This document shows, piece after piece, positions 46,166 through 56,442 of a stretch of DNA of 64,000 bases. Position 1 is the stretch's first letter. Each line of letters starts with the position of its first letter. The notes under the pieces are model-generated. The model saw nothing but the letters and a program-made list of their open reading frames with translations. It had not been told where the DNA came from and made no database searches. Position numbers and translations under genes: made by a program. Source of the DNA: Xenorhabdus mauleonii (GTDB lineage: Bacteria > Pseudomonadota > Gammaproteobacteria > Enterobacterales > Enterobacteriaceae); assembly GCF_900113945.1 (NCBI RefSeq), contig NZ_FORG01000004.1:1-64000 (forward strand), given 5' to 3'.

Positions 46166-46552
46166 ATGATTTATTGGATGTTTCTTGTACTGGCAATTGT
46201 GGCAGAAGTCATCGGTACTCTGTCAATGAAACAAGCCAGTATTTCGGGTGATTTTGCGGGCATGGTCGTGATGTACACCATGATTACAACTTCTTACATT
46301 TTGCTGGCAATTGCCGTGAAAAAAGTGGCTTTAGGTGTGGCTTATGCTTTATGGGAAGGTATCGGCATCCTGTTTATCACTGCGTTTAGTGTACTGTGGT
46401 TCAACGAATCTCTGTCACCAATGAAAATTGGTGGTTTGGCCCTGCTGATAGCCGGAATTATCTTGATTAAAATAGGCGCGAAAAAAGACTCAGATGGTTC
46501 TTCAAACAAGGCTGCCAAAAGTGCCGTAAACCAGCAAATGAAGGAGGCATAG
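46166..46552 (+). CDS. mdtJ: Spermidine export protein MdtJ (SMR family)
   Basis: This 128-residue SMR-family protein has four transmembrane helices. [20 protein letters not shown] carries the conserved membrane Glu, and [20 protein letters not shown] is a family signature. The start at 46166 (AGGAGAA upstream) matches the E. coli N-terminus; the frame extends upstream without homology. It works as a heteromer with MdtI to export spermidine. The gap to mdtI is one base. Confidence 0.93.
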   Translation: MIYWMFLVLAIVAEVIGTLSMKQASISGDFAGMVVMYTMITTSYILLAIAVKKVALGVAYALWEGIGILFITAFSVLWFNESLSPMKIGGLALLIAGIILIKIGAKKDSDGSSNKAAKSAVNQQMKEA

Positions 46553-46553
46553 T

Positions 46554-46886
46554 ATGTTGGCTCAATTTGAATGGTGGCATGCTGCATTTTTGTTTTTGGC
46601 TGTTTTTTTAGAAATTTTAGCGAATATTTTATTGAAATTATCTAACGGCTTTCAGCGTTTTTGGATAGGCATTTTATCTTTGGTTTCTGTTTTGGGCGCG
46701 TTCAGTGCTTTGGCTCAGGCTGTTAAAGGAATAGAACTCTCCAGTGCCTATGCTTTATGGGGAGCGTTCGGGATTCTCGCGACAGTGGCGGCAGGCTGGA
46801 TCATGTTTAATCAACGGCTGAATTTTAAGGGATGGGGCGGTATCGTGTTGCTGCTCATCGGCATGATTATGATTAAAATGGCTTAA
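46554..46886 (+). CDS. mdtI: Spermidine export protein MdtI (SMR family)
   Basis: This 110-residue partner of MdtJ has four helices and the membrane Glu in [16 protein letters not shown]. The signature [20 protein letters not shown] and the C-terminal GMIMIKMA match the E. coli protein closely. It starts immediately after mdtJ, with GGAGG before the ATG, so the two are made together. Confidence 0.93.
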   Translation: MLAQFEWWHAAFLFLAVFLEILANILLKLSNGFQRFWIGILSLVSVLGAFSALAQAVKGIELSSAYALWGAFGILATVAAGWIMFNQRLNFKGWGGIVLLLIGMIMIKMA

Positions 46887-46902
46887 ACGTAGCCTATAAA
46901 AT

Positions 46903-46937
46903 GGCATTGAGTGAACGGCATGGTTTTGCTCAATGCC
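46903..46937 (+). terminator. mdtJI terminator-like hairpin
   Basis: Arms GGCATTGAG and CTCAATGCC with a 17-base loop begin 16 bases after the mdtI stop. A clear T-run is missing. Confidence 0.5.
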
Positions 46938-47479
46938 ATCTTGCCCGGTAGTCGATTAGTTTGATAATTGATCAGTTGGCAAAAGATTACCGTTAAAACA
47001 TATCTCAATCTGCTAATTATTTGCTAATTTATTTTATAATGAACTTGATTATTTTTAATATAAAACAATAAGTTAATTTTTTGGCTAAAAAACAACCAAT
47101 TCTTTGTTGCCCAATTGTAATTATTGGTGATATCGTTTCTGTCATTCATATCATTTAGTTATTTAAGTTTTTAGCAATCGAGCATTGAACAGAAAGCTCA
47201 ATTTACTTTAATAAAATTGATATTTTAAACCTTCATTAATACACACTGATTTATCACCAACAACGCAAGTAAGCATTTTTCACTCCCTATTATTCATATG
47301 AAAATGCTTCATTTGAATATTTCGATTTATTTATGATAATAAATTATCACAAATAGATTAATGCGAATTCATCGAGCGTATTTTCCATTGATACGTACTT
47401 TTCTGGGCTAAAGAGTAAAACATAATATTTTAGTCAGTATCTAAAATAAGTTAGCTAAACTCAGTTTATGAGGTTGTTT
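46938..47479. other. AT-rich intergenic region
   Basis: About 540 AT-rich bases have no gene, hairpin or repeat that I can support. The region probably belonged to the promoter of the pseudogene that follows. Confidence 0.45.
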
Positions 47480-48098
47480 ATGTTATTAGATATTAAACCT
47501 ATTAAGAAGCATTTTGGTGCGTATGTGACCAGTAAAGATAATTACTCAACGCTTAACTGATGTTAATGCAGAAATGCGGGTTTCAATTAGTGCATTGGAT
47601 ACCAATGAACAACTAAAACAGCGGCTCGACTTTATTGAAAATTTCCGGGAGGCGGGGGGAATTGTTATACCCATTGTGCTGACCGCGTTTTTTAAAGATA
47701 TTACCTTGATGGAACGACAGCAAAATATAGTCGATTGGATGGTAAAACATGATTATCCTGCGGCCGAAAATAGCTTGAGATTCCCCAAAGATGCCAGTAT
47801 TACTCAGGTCATTGATCCTGAAATGATTAGGCCATTGGGCGATGGTGATTCAATCTGGAGTGGGCGTCTCTATGCGGATCAGCTTGTTTTTCCTGCAACA
47901 ACAACTGTTCCGGAGGATTATCAGGGCATTGATAGTGGTTATCTTTCTGAACTGGATTTGGATGAAATTCAGCAATTATTCATCGATCCGGTTAAAACAC
48001 ATCAAGAGGTCATGCTATCCGATCCGCCGCTTGCCAGTCCCAAAATGTGCGGGTTATCTGATACGCATCGTCATGTCAGTCCGAATTATTCTCAATAA
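47480..48098 (+). pseudogene. Frameshifted gene of unrecognised family
   Basis: The ATG at 47480 opens a 26-codon frame (MLLDIKPIKKHFGAYVTSKD) that ends at TGA 47558. The coding sense continues in another frame from about 47529 (ITQRLTDVNAEMRVSISALD) to the stop at 48098. A single frameshift near 47530-47550 therefore splits the gene. The main frame contains GGIVIPIVLTAFFKDITLME and DYPAAENSLRFP. I do not recognise the family. The long ORF from the internal ATG at 47574 lacks a convincing ribosome site. Confidence 0.45.
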
Positions 48099-48103
48099 AA
48101 GAG

Positions 48104-48158
48104 TTTATGCCCGTCATCTTTGAAGATGTAATTTGAAATACAGTGGGTATATTTATGA
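48104..48158. repeat. Partial dispersed repeat
   Basis: CCCGTCATCTTTGAAGATGT and AATTTGAAATACAGTGGGTA retain the two outer ends of the intergenic repeat family with the centre deleted. Confidence 0.4.
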
Positions 48159-48189
48159 AGCCTGAGAGCAATACCCTCAGGCTTTTTTT
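48159..48189 (+). terminator. Rho-independent terminator
   Basis: Arms AGCCTGAG and CTCAGGCT enclose a 9-base loop and are followed by a T6-plus run. A strong candidate for plus-strand termination. Confidence 0.85.
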
Positions 48190-48261
48190 CTACAGAATGG
48201 GAAACTAATTTGAAACCAATTACAAACTCATTCGCTGCTATGCAGGCTTTATAAATAGGGA

Positions 48262-48606
48262 TTATAAAGCCGCGATAATTTTGATTTCTACTTTATATTG
48301 AGGGTTCATCAGTTCAGCCTGAACGGTACAACGAACAGGCGCGCTTCCTGCAACGACCCATGCATCCCAAGCGGCGTTCATGCCGGCAAAATCGGTTTTG
48401 TCTGCCAGAAAAATGGTCGCGTCCAAGATCTTGCTTTTATCTGAACCCAAACGGTGCAACAGGGTATCAATGGCTGCCAAGGTATCGGCTGTTTGTTCTG
48501 TAATATCACCATCAAGTTTCTCGGGTACGCTAGTATAATAAATGGTGTCATTATGAACGACTGCTTCAGACCAACGGGTATCTGGATCAATACGTTTGAT
48601 AGTCAT
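48262..48606 (-). CDS. yoaB: RidA/YjgF-family protein (YoaB-like)
   Basis: This 114-residue member of the RidA superfamily is of the YoaB subgroup. The N-terminus is MTIKRIDPDTRWSEAVVHND, and PVRCTVQAELMNPQYKVEIK contains the conserved Arg of the ligand pocket. RidA enzymes deaminate reactive enamine/imine intermediates. The position divergent from yoaA matches E. coli. The start has AGGAGAT upstream. Confidence 0.85.
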   Translation of the reverse strand: MTIKRIDPDTRWSEAVVHNDTIYYTSVPEKLDGDITEQTADTLAAIDTLLHRLGSDKSKILDATIFLADKTDFAGMNAAWDAWVVAGSAPVRCTVQAELMNPQYKVEIKIIAAL

Positions 48607-48928
48607 TAAATCTCCTGTTAATTTATACAGTTTTTGCTGAGTTGAAGGTTTATGACGCTATGTTTATAACAACTGCAACTCAGTGCTGACATAATTTGGC
48701 TACACCGCCAAATCGGATGGGATAGTTTATCTGCCTGTGTATTCCTAAGGGAAAGATTATATTCCAATTTAAGTCAGGCTGGAAAGTTAAAGGAAAATTG
48801 CACTGACACAGGATGCGATTCAGCAATATTGAAAGAAGTTGGCGCAGCATCCTCAAGCCAAATGGGTTATCATTTGTGGAAGAGTAGTTATCTGATCATT
48901 AAAATCATTTCATTGAAAGAGACAGTTC
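48607..48928. other. Divergent promoter region of yoaB and yoaA
   Basis: About 320 bases hold no gene. This region should contain the promoters for both flanking genes, but I see no specific operator. Confidence 0.45.
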
Positions 48929-50845
48929 GTGTCAGACGATTTTGCGAAAAATGGCGTGCTAGCCAAGGCGATACCGGGGTTTAAGCCGCGTGAAGCTCAA
49001 AGAAAAATGTCTTCGGCAATTACAATTGCTATCGAAAATCAAAAGCAATTGGTTGTGGAAGCAGGAACAGGAACCGGCAAAACGTTTGCTTATCTGGTGC
49101 CTGCACTGCGTTCCGGTAAGAAGGTGATTGTTTCTACTGGCTCTAAGGCGTTGCAGGATCAACTCTATAATCGTGATCTTCCTACCATCGTGAATGCCCT
49201 GGGTTTCGAGGGTAATTTAGCCTTGCTGAAAGGCCGTTCAAATTACTTATGCATTGAACGCCTCGAACAACAGTCCCTCGGCCATTCTCAGTTAGATGCT
49301 GAAATACTGGCAGAAATAATCACACTGAAATCTTGGTTAACCCAAACGGAAGAAGGGGATATCAGCAATTGTCATCATGTTGCGGAAGATAGCTCCGTTT
49401 GGCCATTAGTGACGAGTACTAATGATAATTGCCTTGGGAGTGATTGCCCGAGTTACCAAGAATGTTTCGTGCTGAAAGCTCGCCGCAAGGCAATGGAAGC
49501 CGATGTGGTTATCGTCAATCACCATCTGTTTATGGCTGATATGGTTGTTAAGGATACGGGATTTGGGGAATTAATTCCGCAAGCTGATGTGGTTGTATTT
49601 GATGAGGCACACCAGCTTCCTGATATTGCCAGCCAATATTTTGGACAACAATTAAGCAGCCGACAATTACTCGATTTATCACGCGATATCATTATGGCGT
49701 ATCGGGTTGAATTGCGTGATCAGGCTCAGTTGCAAAAAAGCGCCGATCGGCTTAGCCAGAGTGTGCAGGATTTCCGTTTGGCATTGGGTGAAAACAGTTA
49801 TCGGGGCAATCTTCGCGAGATCTTGCAACAACAGCATGTTCAGCGGATGCTTGTGAGGCTGGATGATGCGCTGGAGCTTTGTTATGACGTGATGAAACTC
49901 TCTCTAGGGCGTTCAACCATGCTGGACGTCGCTTTTGAACGGGCGACACTCTATCGTAACCGCCTGAAACGCCTGATTGATGTCACCATTCCCAATTATA
50001 GCTATTGGTTTGAAAGCTATGGGCGGCATTTTTTATTGGCGCTGACGCCGTTGTCTGTCTCCGATAAATTCAGTGACATGATCCGCGAACAATCAGGTTG
50101 CTGGGTATTTACATCAGCAACCTTATCAGTCAATGAACAACTCAATCATTTTACTGAGCGTTTAGGTTTAAAACACGCTCAAACGCTACTATTGCCCAGT
50201 CCTTTTGATTATGAGCGCCAAATGCTGTTGTGCGTGCCACGTCATTTACCGCCACCAAATCAGAATGGAGGGGCTAAATGGTTGGCCAAGATGCTGAAGC
50301 CTCTGATTGAAAGCAATAAAGGGCGTTGCTTTTTCTTGTGTACTTCCCATCAAATGATGCGCAATTTGGCAGAGGAATTCCGGGCCAGCATGACATTGCC
50401 CGTTTTGGTGCAGGGGGAAACAAGCAAGGGGAAACTGTTATCACAATTTATTGCAGCAGGTAATGCCGTTCTGGTTGCCACCGGCAGTTTTTGGGAAGGG
50501 GTGGATGTGCGTGGTGATGCGCTATCCTGTGTAATTATTGATAAATTACCATTCACTGCCCCGGATGATCCGCTGCTTAAGGCGCGTATTGAAGATTGCC
50601 AGCTAAAAGGTGGTGATGCATTTAATGAAGTGCAGCTTCCTGATGCCGTGCTCAGCCTGAAACAAGGGGTTGGTCGTTTGATCCGTGATATTGATGATTA
50701 TGGGGTTGTGGTGATTTGTGATAATCGATTGGTAATGCGCCCCTATGGTGAAGTGTTTCTCAACAGTTTGCCGCCGGCTCCCCGTACCCGTGATTTATCA
50801 AAAGCAGCAATGTTTCTGAAATCACGTCCTTCACAGTCAGAGTAA
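48929..50845 (+). CDS. yoaA: XPD/DinG-like DNA helicase YoaA
   Basis: This 638-residue superfamily-2 helicase starts at GTG. Walker A is AGTGTGKT at residues 45-52 and the DEAH box is at residues 225-228 (VVVFDEAHQLPD). Between them the Fe-S cluster cysteines are visible (SNCHH, then NDNCLGSDCPSYQECFVLKA). The C-terminal motor has GSFWEGVDVRGD and QGVGRLIRD. In E. coli YoaA pairs with the polymerase III chi subunit in repair of blocked replication forks. Confidence 0.92.
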   Translation: MSDDFAKNGVLAKAIPGFKPREAQRKMSSAITIAIENQKQLVVEAGTGTGKTFAYLVPALRSGKKVIVSTGSKALQDQLYNRDLPTIVNALGFEGNLALLKGRSNYLCIERLEQQSLGHSQLDAEILAEIITLKSWLTQTEEGDISNCHHVAEDSSVWPLVTSTNDNCLGSDCPSYQECFVLKARRKAMEADVVIVNHHLFMADMVVKDTGFGELIPQADVVVFDEAHQLPDIASQYFGQQLSSRQLLDLSRDIIMAYRVELRDQAQLQKSADRLSQSVQDFRLALGENSYRGNLREILQQQHVQRMLVRLDDALELCYDVMKLSLGRSTMLDVAFERATLYRNRLKRLIDVTIPNYSYWFESYGRHFLLALTPLSVSDKFSDMIREQSGCWVFTSATLSVNEQLNHFTERLGLKHAQTLLLPSPFDYERQMLLCVPRHLPPPNQNGGAKWLAKMLKPLIESNKGRCFFLCTSHQMMRNLAEEFRASMTLPVLVQGETSKGKLLSQFIAAGNAVLVATGSFWEGVDVRGDALSCVIIDKLPFTAPDDPLLKARIEDCQLKGGDAFNEVQLPDAVLSLKQGVGRLIRDIDDYGVVVICDNRLVMRPYGEVFLNSLPPAPRTRDLSKAAMFLKSRPSQSE

Positions 50846-50908
50846 AATCATTGGGGCTATGATAGTATAGCCCTTTGTTTCGAATTCTATTCTTGCCGGA
50901 GTTAAGGC

Positions 50909-51604
50909 ATGTCCACGCGGATTTTAGCTATTGATACTGCAACTGAAGCCTGTTCTGTTGCACTTTTGAATGATGGTGCCGTTGAGGCGCAATTTGAAAT
51001 TTCCCCACGAGAGCACACTCAGCGTATTTTACCTATGGTGCAGGATGTATTGTCGAAAGGAAATATAGGCCTGCAACAGCTGGATGCATTGGCATTTGGT
51101 CGTGGCCCTGGCAGTTTTACCGGTGTGCGAATTGGGATCGGTATCGCCCAGGGGCTGGCTTTGGGGGCTGAATTGCCGATGATTGGGATCTCTTCCTTAA
51201 AAACAATGGCACAGGGTGCATTTCGTCTGAAAGGGGCAACCCAGGTGTTAGTTGCGATTGATGCGCGCATGGGCGAAGTGTATTGGGGGCAATATACCCG
51301 CAATGCTTTGGGTGAATGGCAGGGCGATGAAACAGAAGCCGTGTTGAAACCTGAACAGGCACAGGCCATGATGAACTCGTTGTCTGGTGAATGGGCAATT
51401 GCAGGGACAGGGTGGGAAGCATATCCTCAATTGCTGGATAGCCACTTAGCATTGATAACCAGCGATATCACTTTGCCTCATGCAGAGGATATGCTGCCAT
51501 TGGCAGTGCAAATGTGGGAAGCAGGAGAAGCAACGGCGGTTGAGCATGCTGAGCCGGTTTACCTGCGTAATGAAGTGACATGGAAAAAACTACCGGGCCG
51601 TTGA
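50909..51604 (+). CDS. tsaB: tRNA threonylcarbamoyladenosine biosynthesis protein TsaB
   Basis: This 231-residue ASKHA-fold protein ([20 protein letters not shown], then [20 protein letters not shown]) is the non-catalytic partner of TsaD in forming t6A37 of ANN-decoding tRNAs. The gene follows yoaA by 63 bases in the same direction, as in E. coli, and has the usual size. It is expected to be essential. Confidence 0.94.
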   Translation: MSTRILAIDTATEACSVALLNDGAVEAQFEISPREHTQRILPMVQDVLSKGNIGLQQLDALAFGRGPGSFTGVRIGIGIAQGLALGAELPMIGISSLKTMAQGAFRLKGATQVLVAIDARMGEVYWGQYTRNALGEWQGDETEAVLKPEQAQAMMNSLSGEWAIAGTGWEAYPQLLDSHLALITSDITLPHAEDMLPLAVQMWEAGEATAVEHAEPVYLRNEVTWKKLPGR

Positions 51605-51659
51605 GGTTCTTTTGCCTGACGCACTAAAAATTCATGCAACTTGTGACAGGAAGTGGTGT

Positions 51660-51845
51660 CCATGAAATATACGCTTCACACCTTTTAAGTTGTACGCTGT
51701 CGTAAATCGTGCGTTGTTGTAAGTTGAACGTATTGGTTGCGTTAACTTCCACCCATTTCCCGGTTGCATCGAATCACTCATGCTGCCGGGGATGCATCCC
51801 TTTGCTGCCCCTCAGTTACTTGAAAGCGAACGTTGTCGTATATAA
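51660..51845. repeat. Diverged copy of the dispersed intergenic repeat
   Basis: GTTGCGTTAACTTCCACCCA, GGATGCATCCCTTTGCTGCC and TCAGTTACTTGAAAGCG match the centre and end of the family seen at 38134 and 42548. The left part carries short GTTGTA-type repeats. Confidence 0.5.
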
Positions 51846-51878
51846 CTCTTTTAGACAGTTTCCTGCGTTGGAGGAATT

Positions 51879-52463
51879 ATGCTCAATAGAACTCACTATC
51901 GAAGAATGTGGCAAGCGGTGATGCTGTTGGGAACGATGACACTTATAGGTTGTGTATCGGTTCCTGATGCGGTTAAAGGGACAGCCAAATCACCGGTAGA
52001 GAATTTATTTGCTGTTAAAAATACGCCTGAAATATATATCGGGCACGAAGGGCGGTTTGGCGGAAAAGTGCTCGGTGTGCTCAATGAAAAAGACCAGACC
52101 CTACTGGAAATTTCTGCTATGCCACTGGCAGCTAACGCCTCACCACGTCTAGAGTCTGCTTCTTTGGGGCGAATTTATGCCTACGTGGATCGTTTTTTAG
52201 AGCCGAGTGATTTTAAAGACCGCTATGTCACTGTTGTGGGGCCGATTATTGGTATTGAAAAAGGAAAAGTAGGCAATAGCCCGTACAATTATGTCGTGTT
52301 GAATGTCACGGGTTTCAAACGTTGGCATGAATCCCAGAGAGTTATTTTCCCATCCTCAGCAGGTGTTGATTCATGGGGATATTATGGCAATTCTTACCCT
52401 CTGGATTGGCATGGCTATTCGTCATCCCGGCCAGCATCAGTTGAAACAATATTGACTGAATAA
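51879..52463 (+). CDS. Slp-family outer-membrane lipoprotein (YeaY-like)
   Basis: This 194-residue protein has a lipoprotein signal peptide with lipobox LIGC (Cys at about residue 25). The Slp domain includes VYIGHEGRFGG-like (IYIGHEGRFGGKVLG) and LYGRIYAY-like (LGRIYAYVDRFLEPSDF) segments. E. coli has two paralogues, Slp and YeaY; the position between tsaB and fadD identifies the YeaY type. The start at 51879 has GGAGG upstream. Its function is unknown. Confidence 0.85.
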   Translation: MLNRTHYRRMWQAVMLLGTMTLIGCVSVPDAVKGTAKSPVENLFAVKNTPEIYIGHEGRFGGKVLGVLNEKDQTLLEISAMPLAANASPRLESASLGRIYAYVDRFLEPSDFKDRYVTVVGPIIGIEKGKVGNSPYNYVVLNVTGFKRWHESQRVIFPSSAGVDSWGYYGNSYPLDWHGYSSSRPASVETILTE

Positions 52464-52923
52464 ATTTTGATTGAATAAATTGGCTGAGTAGATTTTCCCT
52501 CCATAAAATTGCAAAACATAACACCATTAGCCTCATTCCTGATGAGGCTATTTTATGTGCGGATTTTATTTTAGCCTTACTCTTAATAATTATCTTTCAA
52601 TGAAGTATCATTGTTATAACCATTTGGAATAATGACGAGACTTTAAGTCAAAAATTAGTAAATAGGTGTATAATCAATGAATTATAAATTTAAGTGTCAA
52701 CAAGTTATGTAATTTGTTGATTATTGGAATAAAAACACCCAGGTGGCAGAAGCTGCCTTATTTTTTGCAGTAATTAATGATAATAAAATAGTGATGTGTA
52801 TCGCCAACCTGAACATTGTCGCTTTTCAAACTGGTACGCTGAGTTAATAATTTGTTAAATATATAGTTCTGGTTTTTTTATGGTCAGTGGTTACACCGCA
52901 ATTAGATTTCAGGAGTATTCAAC
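52464..52923. other. Intergenic region upstream of fadD
   Basis: About 460 bases with no gene. In E. coli fadD is controlled by FadR and CRP from this position, but I could not identify a convincing FadR site by eye. Confidence 0.45.
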
Positions 52924-54624
52924 TTGGAAAAAGTCTGGCTAAAACACTATCCGGCAGATGTTCCGGCAGAAATCGATCCCGACCGTTATTCGTCGTTGAT
53001 TGAAATGTTTGAAAATGCTGTGGCGCATTATGCTGATCAAGTCGCATTCATCAATATGGGCGAGGCTATGACCTTCCGCAAACTGGAAGAACGTAGCCGT
53101 GCCTTTGCTGCCTATCTACAAAATGGGCTGGGGCTGAAAAAAGGGGATCGCGTGGCATTGATGATGCCAAATTTATTGCAGTATCCCGTTGCTTTGTTTG
53201 GAATTTTGCGGGCAGGAATGATTGCAGTCAATGTCAATCCGCTCTATACCCCTCGTGAATTAGAGCATCAGCTCAATGATAGTGGAACTTCAGCCATCAT
53301 TATCGTTTCTAACTTCGCGCATACCTTAGAAAAAATCGTATTTAAGACACAAGTTAAACACGTTATTCTGACTCGAATGGGAGACCAGCTTTCCCGCCCG
53401 AAAGGGACTCTGGTCGATTTCGTTGTTAAGTACGTTAAACGGCTGGTACCGAAATACCACCTGCCAGATGCCATTTCATTCCGTAGCGCTATGCAGAAAG
53501 GCTACCGGATGCAGTACATTAAGCCAGATGTAAAAAGTGAGGATCTCGCTTTTCTGCAATATACCGGCGGCACGACTGGCGTTGCAAAAGGTGCGATGCT
53601 GACTCACCGCAATATGCTGGCAAACCTTGAGCAGGCCAAAGGTAATTACTCTCCATTGATGAAACCAGGAGAAGAGTTAATAATCACGGCATTGCCGCTG
53701 TACCATATTTTTGCCTTGACGATAAATTGCCTGCTATTTATTGAATTGGGCGGGCAAAATCTGTTAATCACTAATCCCCGTGATGTAAATGGAACGCTTA
53801 AAGAAATCTCACGTTATCGCTTCACGGCGCTATCGGGGGTTAACACGCTGTTTAATGCTTGGCTGAATAATCCAGAATTCCAGAAGATCGATTTCTCTTC
53901 ATTGCGCTTATCTGTTGGCGGCGGTATGGCGGTGCAAAGAGTGGTGGCTGAGAAATGGGAAGATATGACAGGCTGCCATTTGCTGGAAGGTTATGGGCTA
54001 ACAGAATGTGCTCCTTTGGTTTCCGCCAATCCTCATAACTTGACACACTATAGCGGCAGTATTGGCTTTCCGGTTGCTTCGACAGACATCAAGCTGGTTG
54101 GATCTGATGGCAATGAAGTGCCTTTGGGAGAAGCTGGTGAAATGTGGGTACGTGGGCCACAGGTGATGAAAGGTTACTGGAATCGCCCTGATGCCACGGC
54201 GGAAATATTGCAAGATGGCTGGTTGGCAACCGGGGATATCGCCAGCATAGATGAGAAAGGCTTTTTCCATATTGTGGATCGGAAAAAAGACATGATTCTG
54301 GTTTCCGGTTTCAATGTCTATCCAAATGAAGTTGAAGATGTTGTTGCTTCTCACCCCAAAGTGCTGGAAGCGGCGGCAATAGGTGTTCCGAGCGAAAATT
54401 CGGGAGAGACGGTCAAAATATTTGTGGTTCGTAAAGATGTTAGTTTGACTGAGGATGAAATTAAAGCACATTGTCGCCGTTATCTGACGGGATACAAGGT
54501 GCCGAAAATCATTGAATTCCGCGATGAGTTGCCAAAGTCTAACGTGGGTAAAATTCTTCGCAAGGAATTGCGCAATGAAGAATTAGCAAAAACAGAAAAA
54601 GCAGAGAATACTGCTACAAATTAA
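52924..54624 (+). CDS. fadD: Long-chain-fatty-acid-CoA ligase
   Basis: This 566-residue inner-membrane-associated acyl-CoA synthetase activates fatty acids for beta-oxidation. It begins at TTG, as in E. coli ([20 protein letters not shown]). The ATP/AMP P-loop [11 protein letters not shown] starts at residue 213. The second motif [15 protein letters not shown] and the C-terminal [20 protein letters not shown] (FACS signature) are intact. A GGAG ribosome site precedes the TTG. Confidence 0.96.
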   Translation: MEKVWLKHYPADVPAEIDPDRYSSLIEMFENAVAHYADQVAFINMGEAMTFRKLEERSRAFAAYLQNGLGLKKGDRVALMMPNLLQYPVALFGILRAGMIAVNVNPLYTPRELEHQLNDSGTSAIIIVSNFAHTLEKIVFKTQVKHVILTRMGDQLSRPKGTLVDFVVKYVKRLVPKYHLPDAISFRSAMQKGYRMQYIKPDVKSEDLAFLQYTGGTTGVAKGAMLTHRNMLANLEQAKGNYSPLMKPGEELIITALPLYHIFALTINCLLFIELGGQNLLITNPRDVNGTLKEISRYRFTALSGVNTLFNAWLNNPEFQKIDFSSLRLSVGGGMAVQRVVAEKWEDMTGCHLLEGYGLTECAPLVSANPHNLTHYSGSIGFPVASTDIKLVGSDGNEVPLGEAGEMWVRGPQVMKGYWNRPDATAEILQDGWLATGDIASIDEKGFFHIVDRKKDMILVSGFNVYPNEVEDVVASHPKVLEAAAIGVPSENSGETVKIFVVRKDVSLTEDEIKAHCRRYLTGYKVPKIIEFRDELPKSNVGKILRKELRNEELAKTEKAENTATN

Positions 54625-54653
54625 GCACATATATCCCTATCTTTGAAATCGAT

Positions 54654-54676
54654 AACGCCGGTTTTTCCCGGCGTTG
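54654..54676 (+). terminator. fadD terminator
   Basis: Arms AACGCCGG and CCGGCGTT with a T-rich loop lie 29 bases after the fadD stop. Confidence 0.7.
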
Positions 54677-54875
54677 TTATGTACAGTTCACCTCGCTCAC
54701 CTCCAATATTTTCTTTATATCTCCAGCCCTGAACTCGTTAAAGTTGTGGTAAGTGGAAAGTATGTCTAATACTATAGAAACAACTATCCAAATAATGGAT
54801 GTTTAGAGATTTTTATTGTTTGTACATAATCGTGTACATATACTATATTTTTAGCTTTAATGGCTGCGTAACGTA

Positions 54876-56027
54876 ATGTATTTAAAGGATATTCAATCTT
54901 CTGGTTCTAATTATCAGTTGATTACTAACGATGCCCAATTACAGGCAATCTGTGAACAGGCAAAAAATCATGCAAGAATTGCACTCGATACCGAATTTGT
55001 ACGCACACGTACGTATTACCCGCAATTGGGTTTGATCCAATTGTTTGATGGCGAAAATCTTTCTCTGATTGATCCCCTCGAAATTTCGCAATGGCAACCC
55101 TTCAAGGATCTACTGATTGATCCGAATGTACTAAAGCTCATCCATGCCGGCAGTGAAGATTTGGAAGTTTTTAGTAACAGTTTCCAATGTCTGCCTACTC
55201 CTTTGATTGATACCCAAGTATTGGCTGCATTTATTGGACATCCGATATCATGCGGCTTTGCAACTCTGGTTTGTGAATATTTGCAGGTAGAATTGGACAA
55301 AAGTGAATCTCGTACCGATTGGCTGGCTCGTCCATTGAGTGAAAAGCAATGTGAGTATGCTGCGGCAGATGTTTATTATCTATTGCCACTTGCCGATATT
55401 CTGTTGGAGAAAGCAGAGCAAGCGGGTTATCTGGATGCGGCAAAAGATGAAAGCGATTTGATTTCTGAACGACGTAAAGAAATATTGATGCCGGAATATG
55501 CTTATAAGGACATTGGCAATGCATGGCAATTGCGTCCAAGGCAATTGGCCTGTTTGAAAAAATTGGCTGGCTGGCGGTTAAATCAGGCGCGGGAACGTGA
55601 TTTGGCAATCAATTTCGTGATCCGCGAAGAAAATTTATGGCAAGTTGCCCGTTATATGCCGACATCTTTGGGGGAATTGGATGCCTTGGGGCTAAGTGGG
55701 CAGGAGATCCGTTGTCATGGCCGCCGTTTGCTGGCGATGGTTGCAGAGAATCGGGATACTCCAGATGAAGAGTGCCCGGCCCAGATCATGAATCTGGTTG
55801 ATTATCCGGGTTATCGTAAGGCATTTAAAGAAATAAAATCATTGATTGCCCAAGTGGGGGAAAGTCATCAGTTTAGCGCAGAATTGCTGGCATCACGCAG
55901 GCAAATCAACCAATTGCTTTCGTGGCATTGGAAACTGAAATCACTGGAAAATCAACCGGAACTACTCAGGGGTTGGCGTGGGAAGTTGTTGGCTGAACCC
56001 ATTACTGAAATTTTGGCAGTCTATTAA
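54876..56027 (+). CDS. rnd: Ribonuclease D
   Basis: This 383-residue 3'-to-5' exoribonuclease acts in tRNA 3' maturation. The DEDD-type exonuclease motifs are visible: ALDTEFVRTRTYYPQLGLIQ (Exo I), IHAGSEDLEVF (Exo II) and CEYAAADVYYLLPL (Exo III). Two HRDC-type helical domains follow (about residues 210-290 and 305-370). The ATG at 54876 gives a slightly longer N-terminus than E. coli, which starts near NYQMITTD; an internal start cannot be excluded. Confidence 0.94.
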   Translation: MYLKDIQSSGSNYQLITNDAQLQAICEQAKNHARIALDTEFVRTRTYYPQLGLIQLFDGENLSLIDPLEISQWQPFKDLLIDPNVLKLIHAGSEDLEVFSNSFQCLPTPLIDTQVLAAFIGHPISCGFATLVCEYLQVELDKSESRTDWLARPLSEKQCEYAAADVYYLLPLADILLEKAEQAGYLDAAKDESDLISERRKEILMPEYAYKDIGNAWQLRPRQLACLKKLAGWRLNQARERDLAINFVIREENLWQVARYMPTSLGELDALGLSGQEIRCHGRRLLAMVAENRDTPDEECPAQIMNLVDYPGYRKAFKEIKSLIAQVGESHQFSAELLASRRQINQLLSWHWKLKSLENQPELLRGWRGKLLAEPITEILAVY

Positions 56028-56087
56028 AGAAAGCCGCCTTAAGAACATGAGTGGCATGATTAGTTAATCATGAACTGGATAGGACAG

Positions 56088-56121
56088 AATAAATCGGGAT
56101 GCTAAAGCATCCCGATTTATT
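56088..56121. terminator. Bidirectional terminator between rnd and minE
   Basis: Perfect 15-bp arms AATAAATCGGGATGC and GCATCCCGATTTATT with a TAAA loop lie between convergent genes. Confidence 0.9.
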
Positions 56122-56169
56122 ATCCCTGAAAAATCACAGCCTTAAATTAAATAGCACAATTTGATGCCG

Positions 56170-56439
56170 TTATTTTGGCGATTCCTCAACCTCAGGTAAT
56201 GTTACATTAAGTTCCAGTACAGAGATATCGTCATTTTTTTGCTCAAACTGTACAGAAAGCATATCGGGATGAATTTGTACATACTTACAAATCACAGCCA
56301 AAATATCCCGTTTCATTTCTGGCAAATAAGCAGGCTCGGAGTCACCACGGCGCCGCTCTGCCACGATGATTTGCAGCCGCTCCTTGGCAATATTGGCTGT
56401 CGGTTTTTTTCTCGACAGGAAGAAATCTAACAAAGCCAT
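56170..56439 (-). CDS. minE: Cell division topological specificity factor MinE
   Basis: This 89-residue protein begins with the membrane-targeting amphipathic [20 protein letters not shown] and the anti-MinCD segment with [20 protein letters not shown]. The C-terminal dimerisation domain follows. It stimulates MinD ATPase and drives pole-to-pole oscillation. It is the last gene of the minCDE operon, 3 bases after minD. Confidence 0.97.
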   Translation of the reverse strand: MALLDFFLSRKKPTANIAKERLQIIVAERRRGDSEPAYLPEMKRDILAVICKYVQIHPDMLSVQFEQKNDDISVLELNVTLPEVEESPK

Positions 56440-56442
56440 GCG

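Noticed and set aside
52464-52923. FadR operator upstream of fadD
   Set aside because: The TGGTCAGTGGTTACACC stretch near 52880 shares only part of the consensus, so I do not call it.
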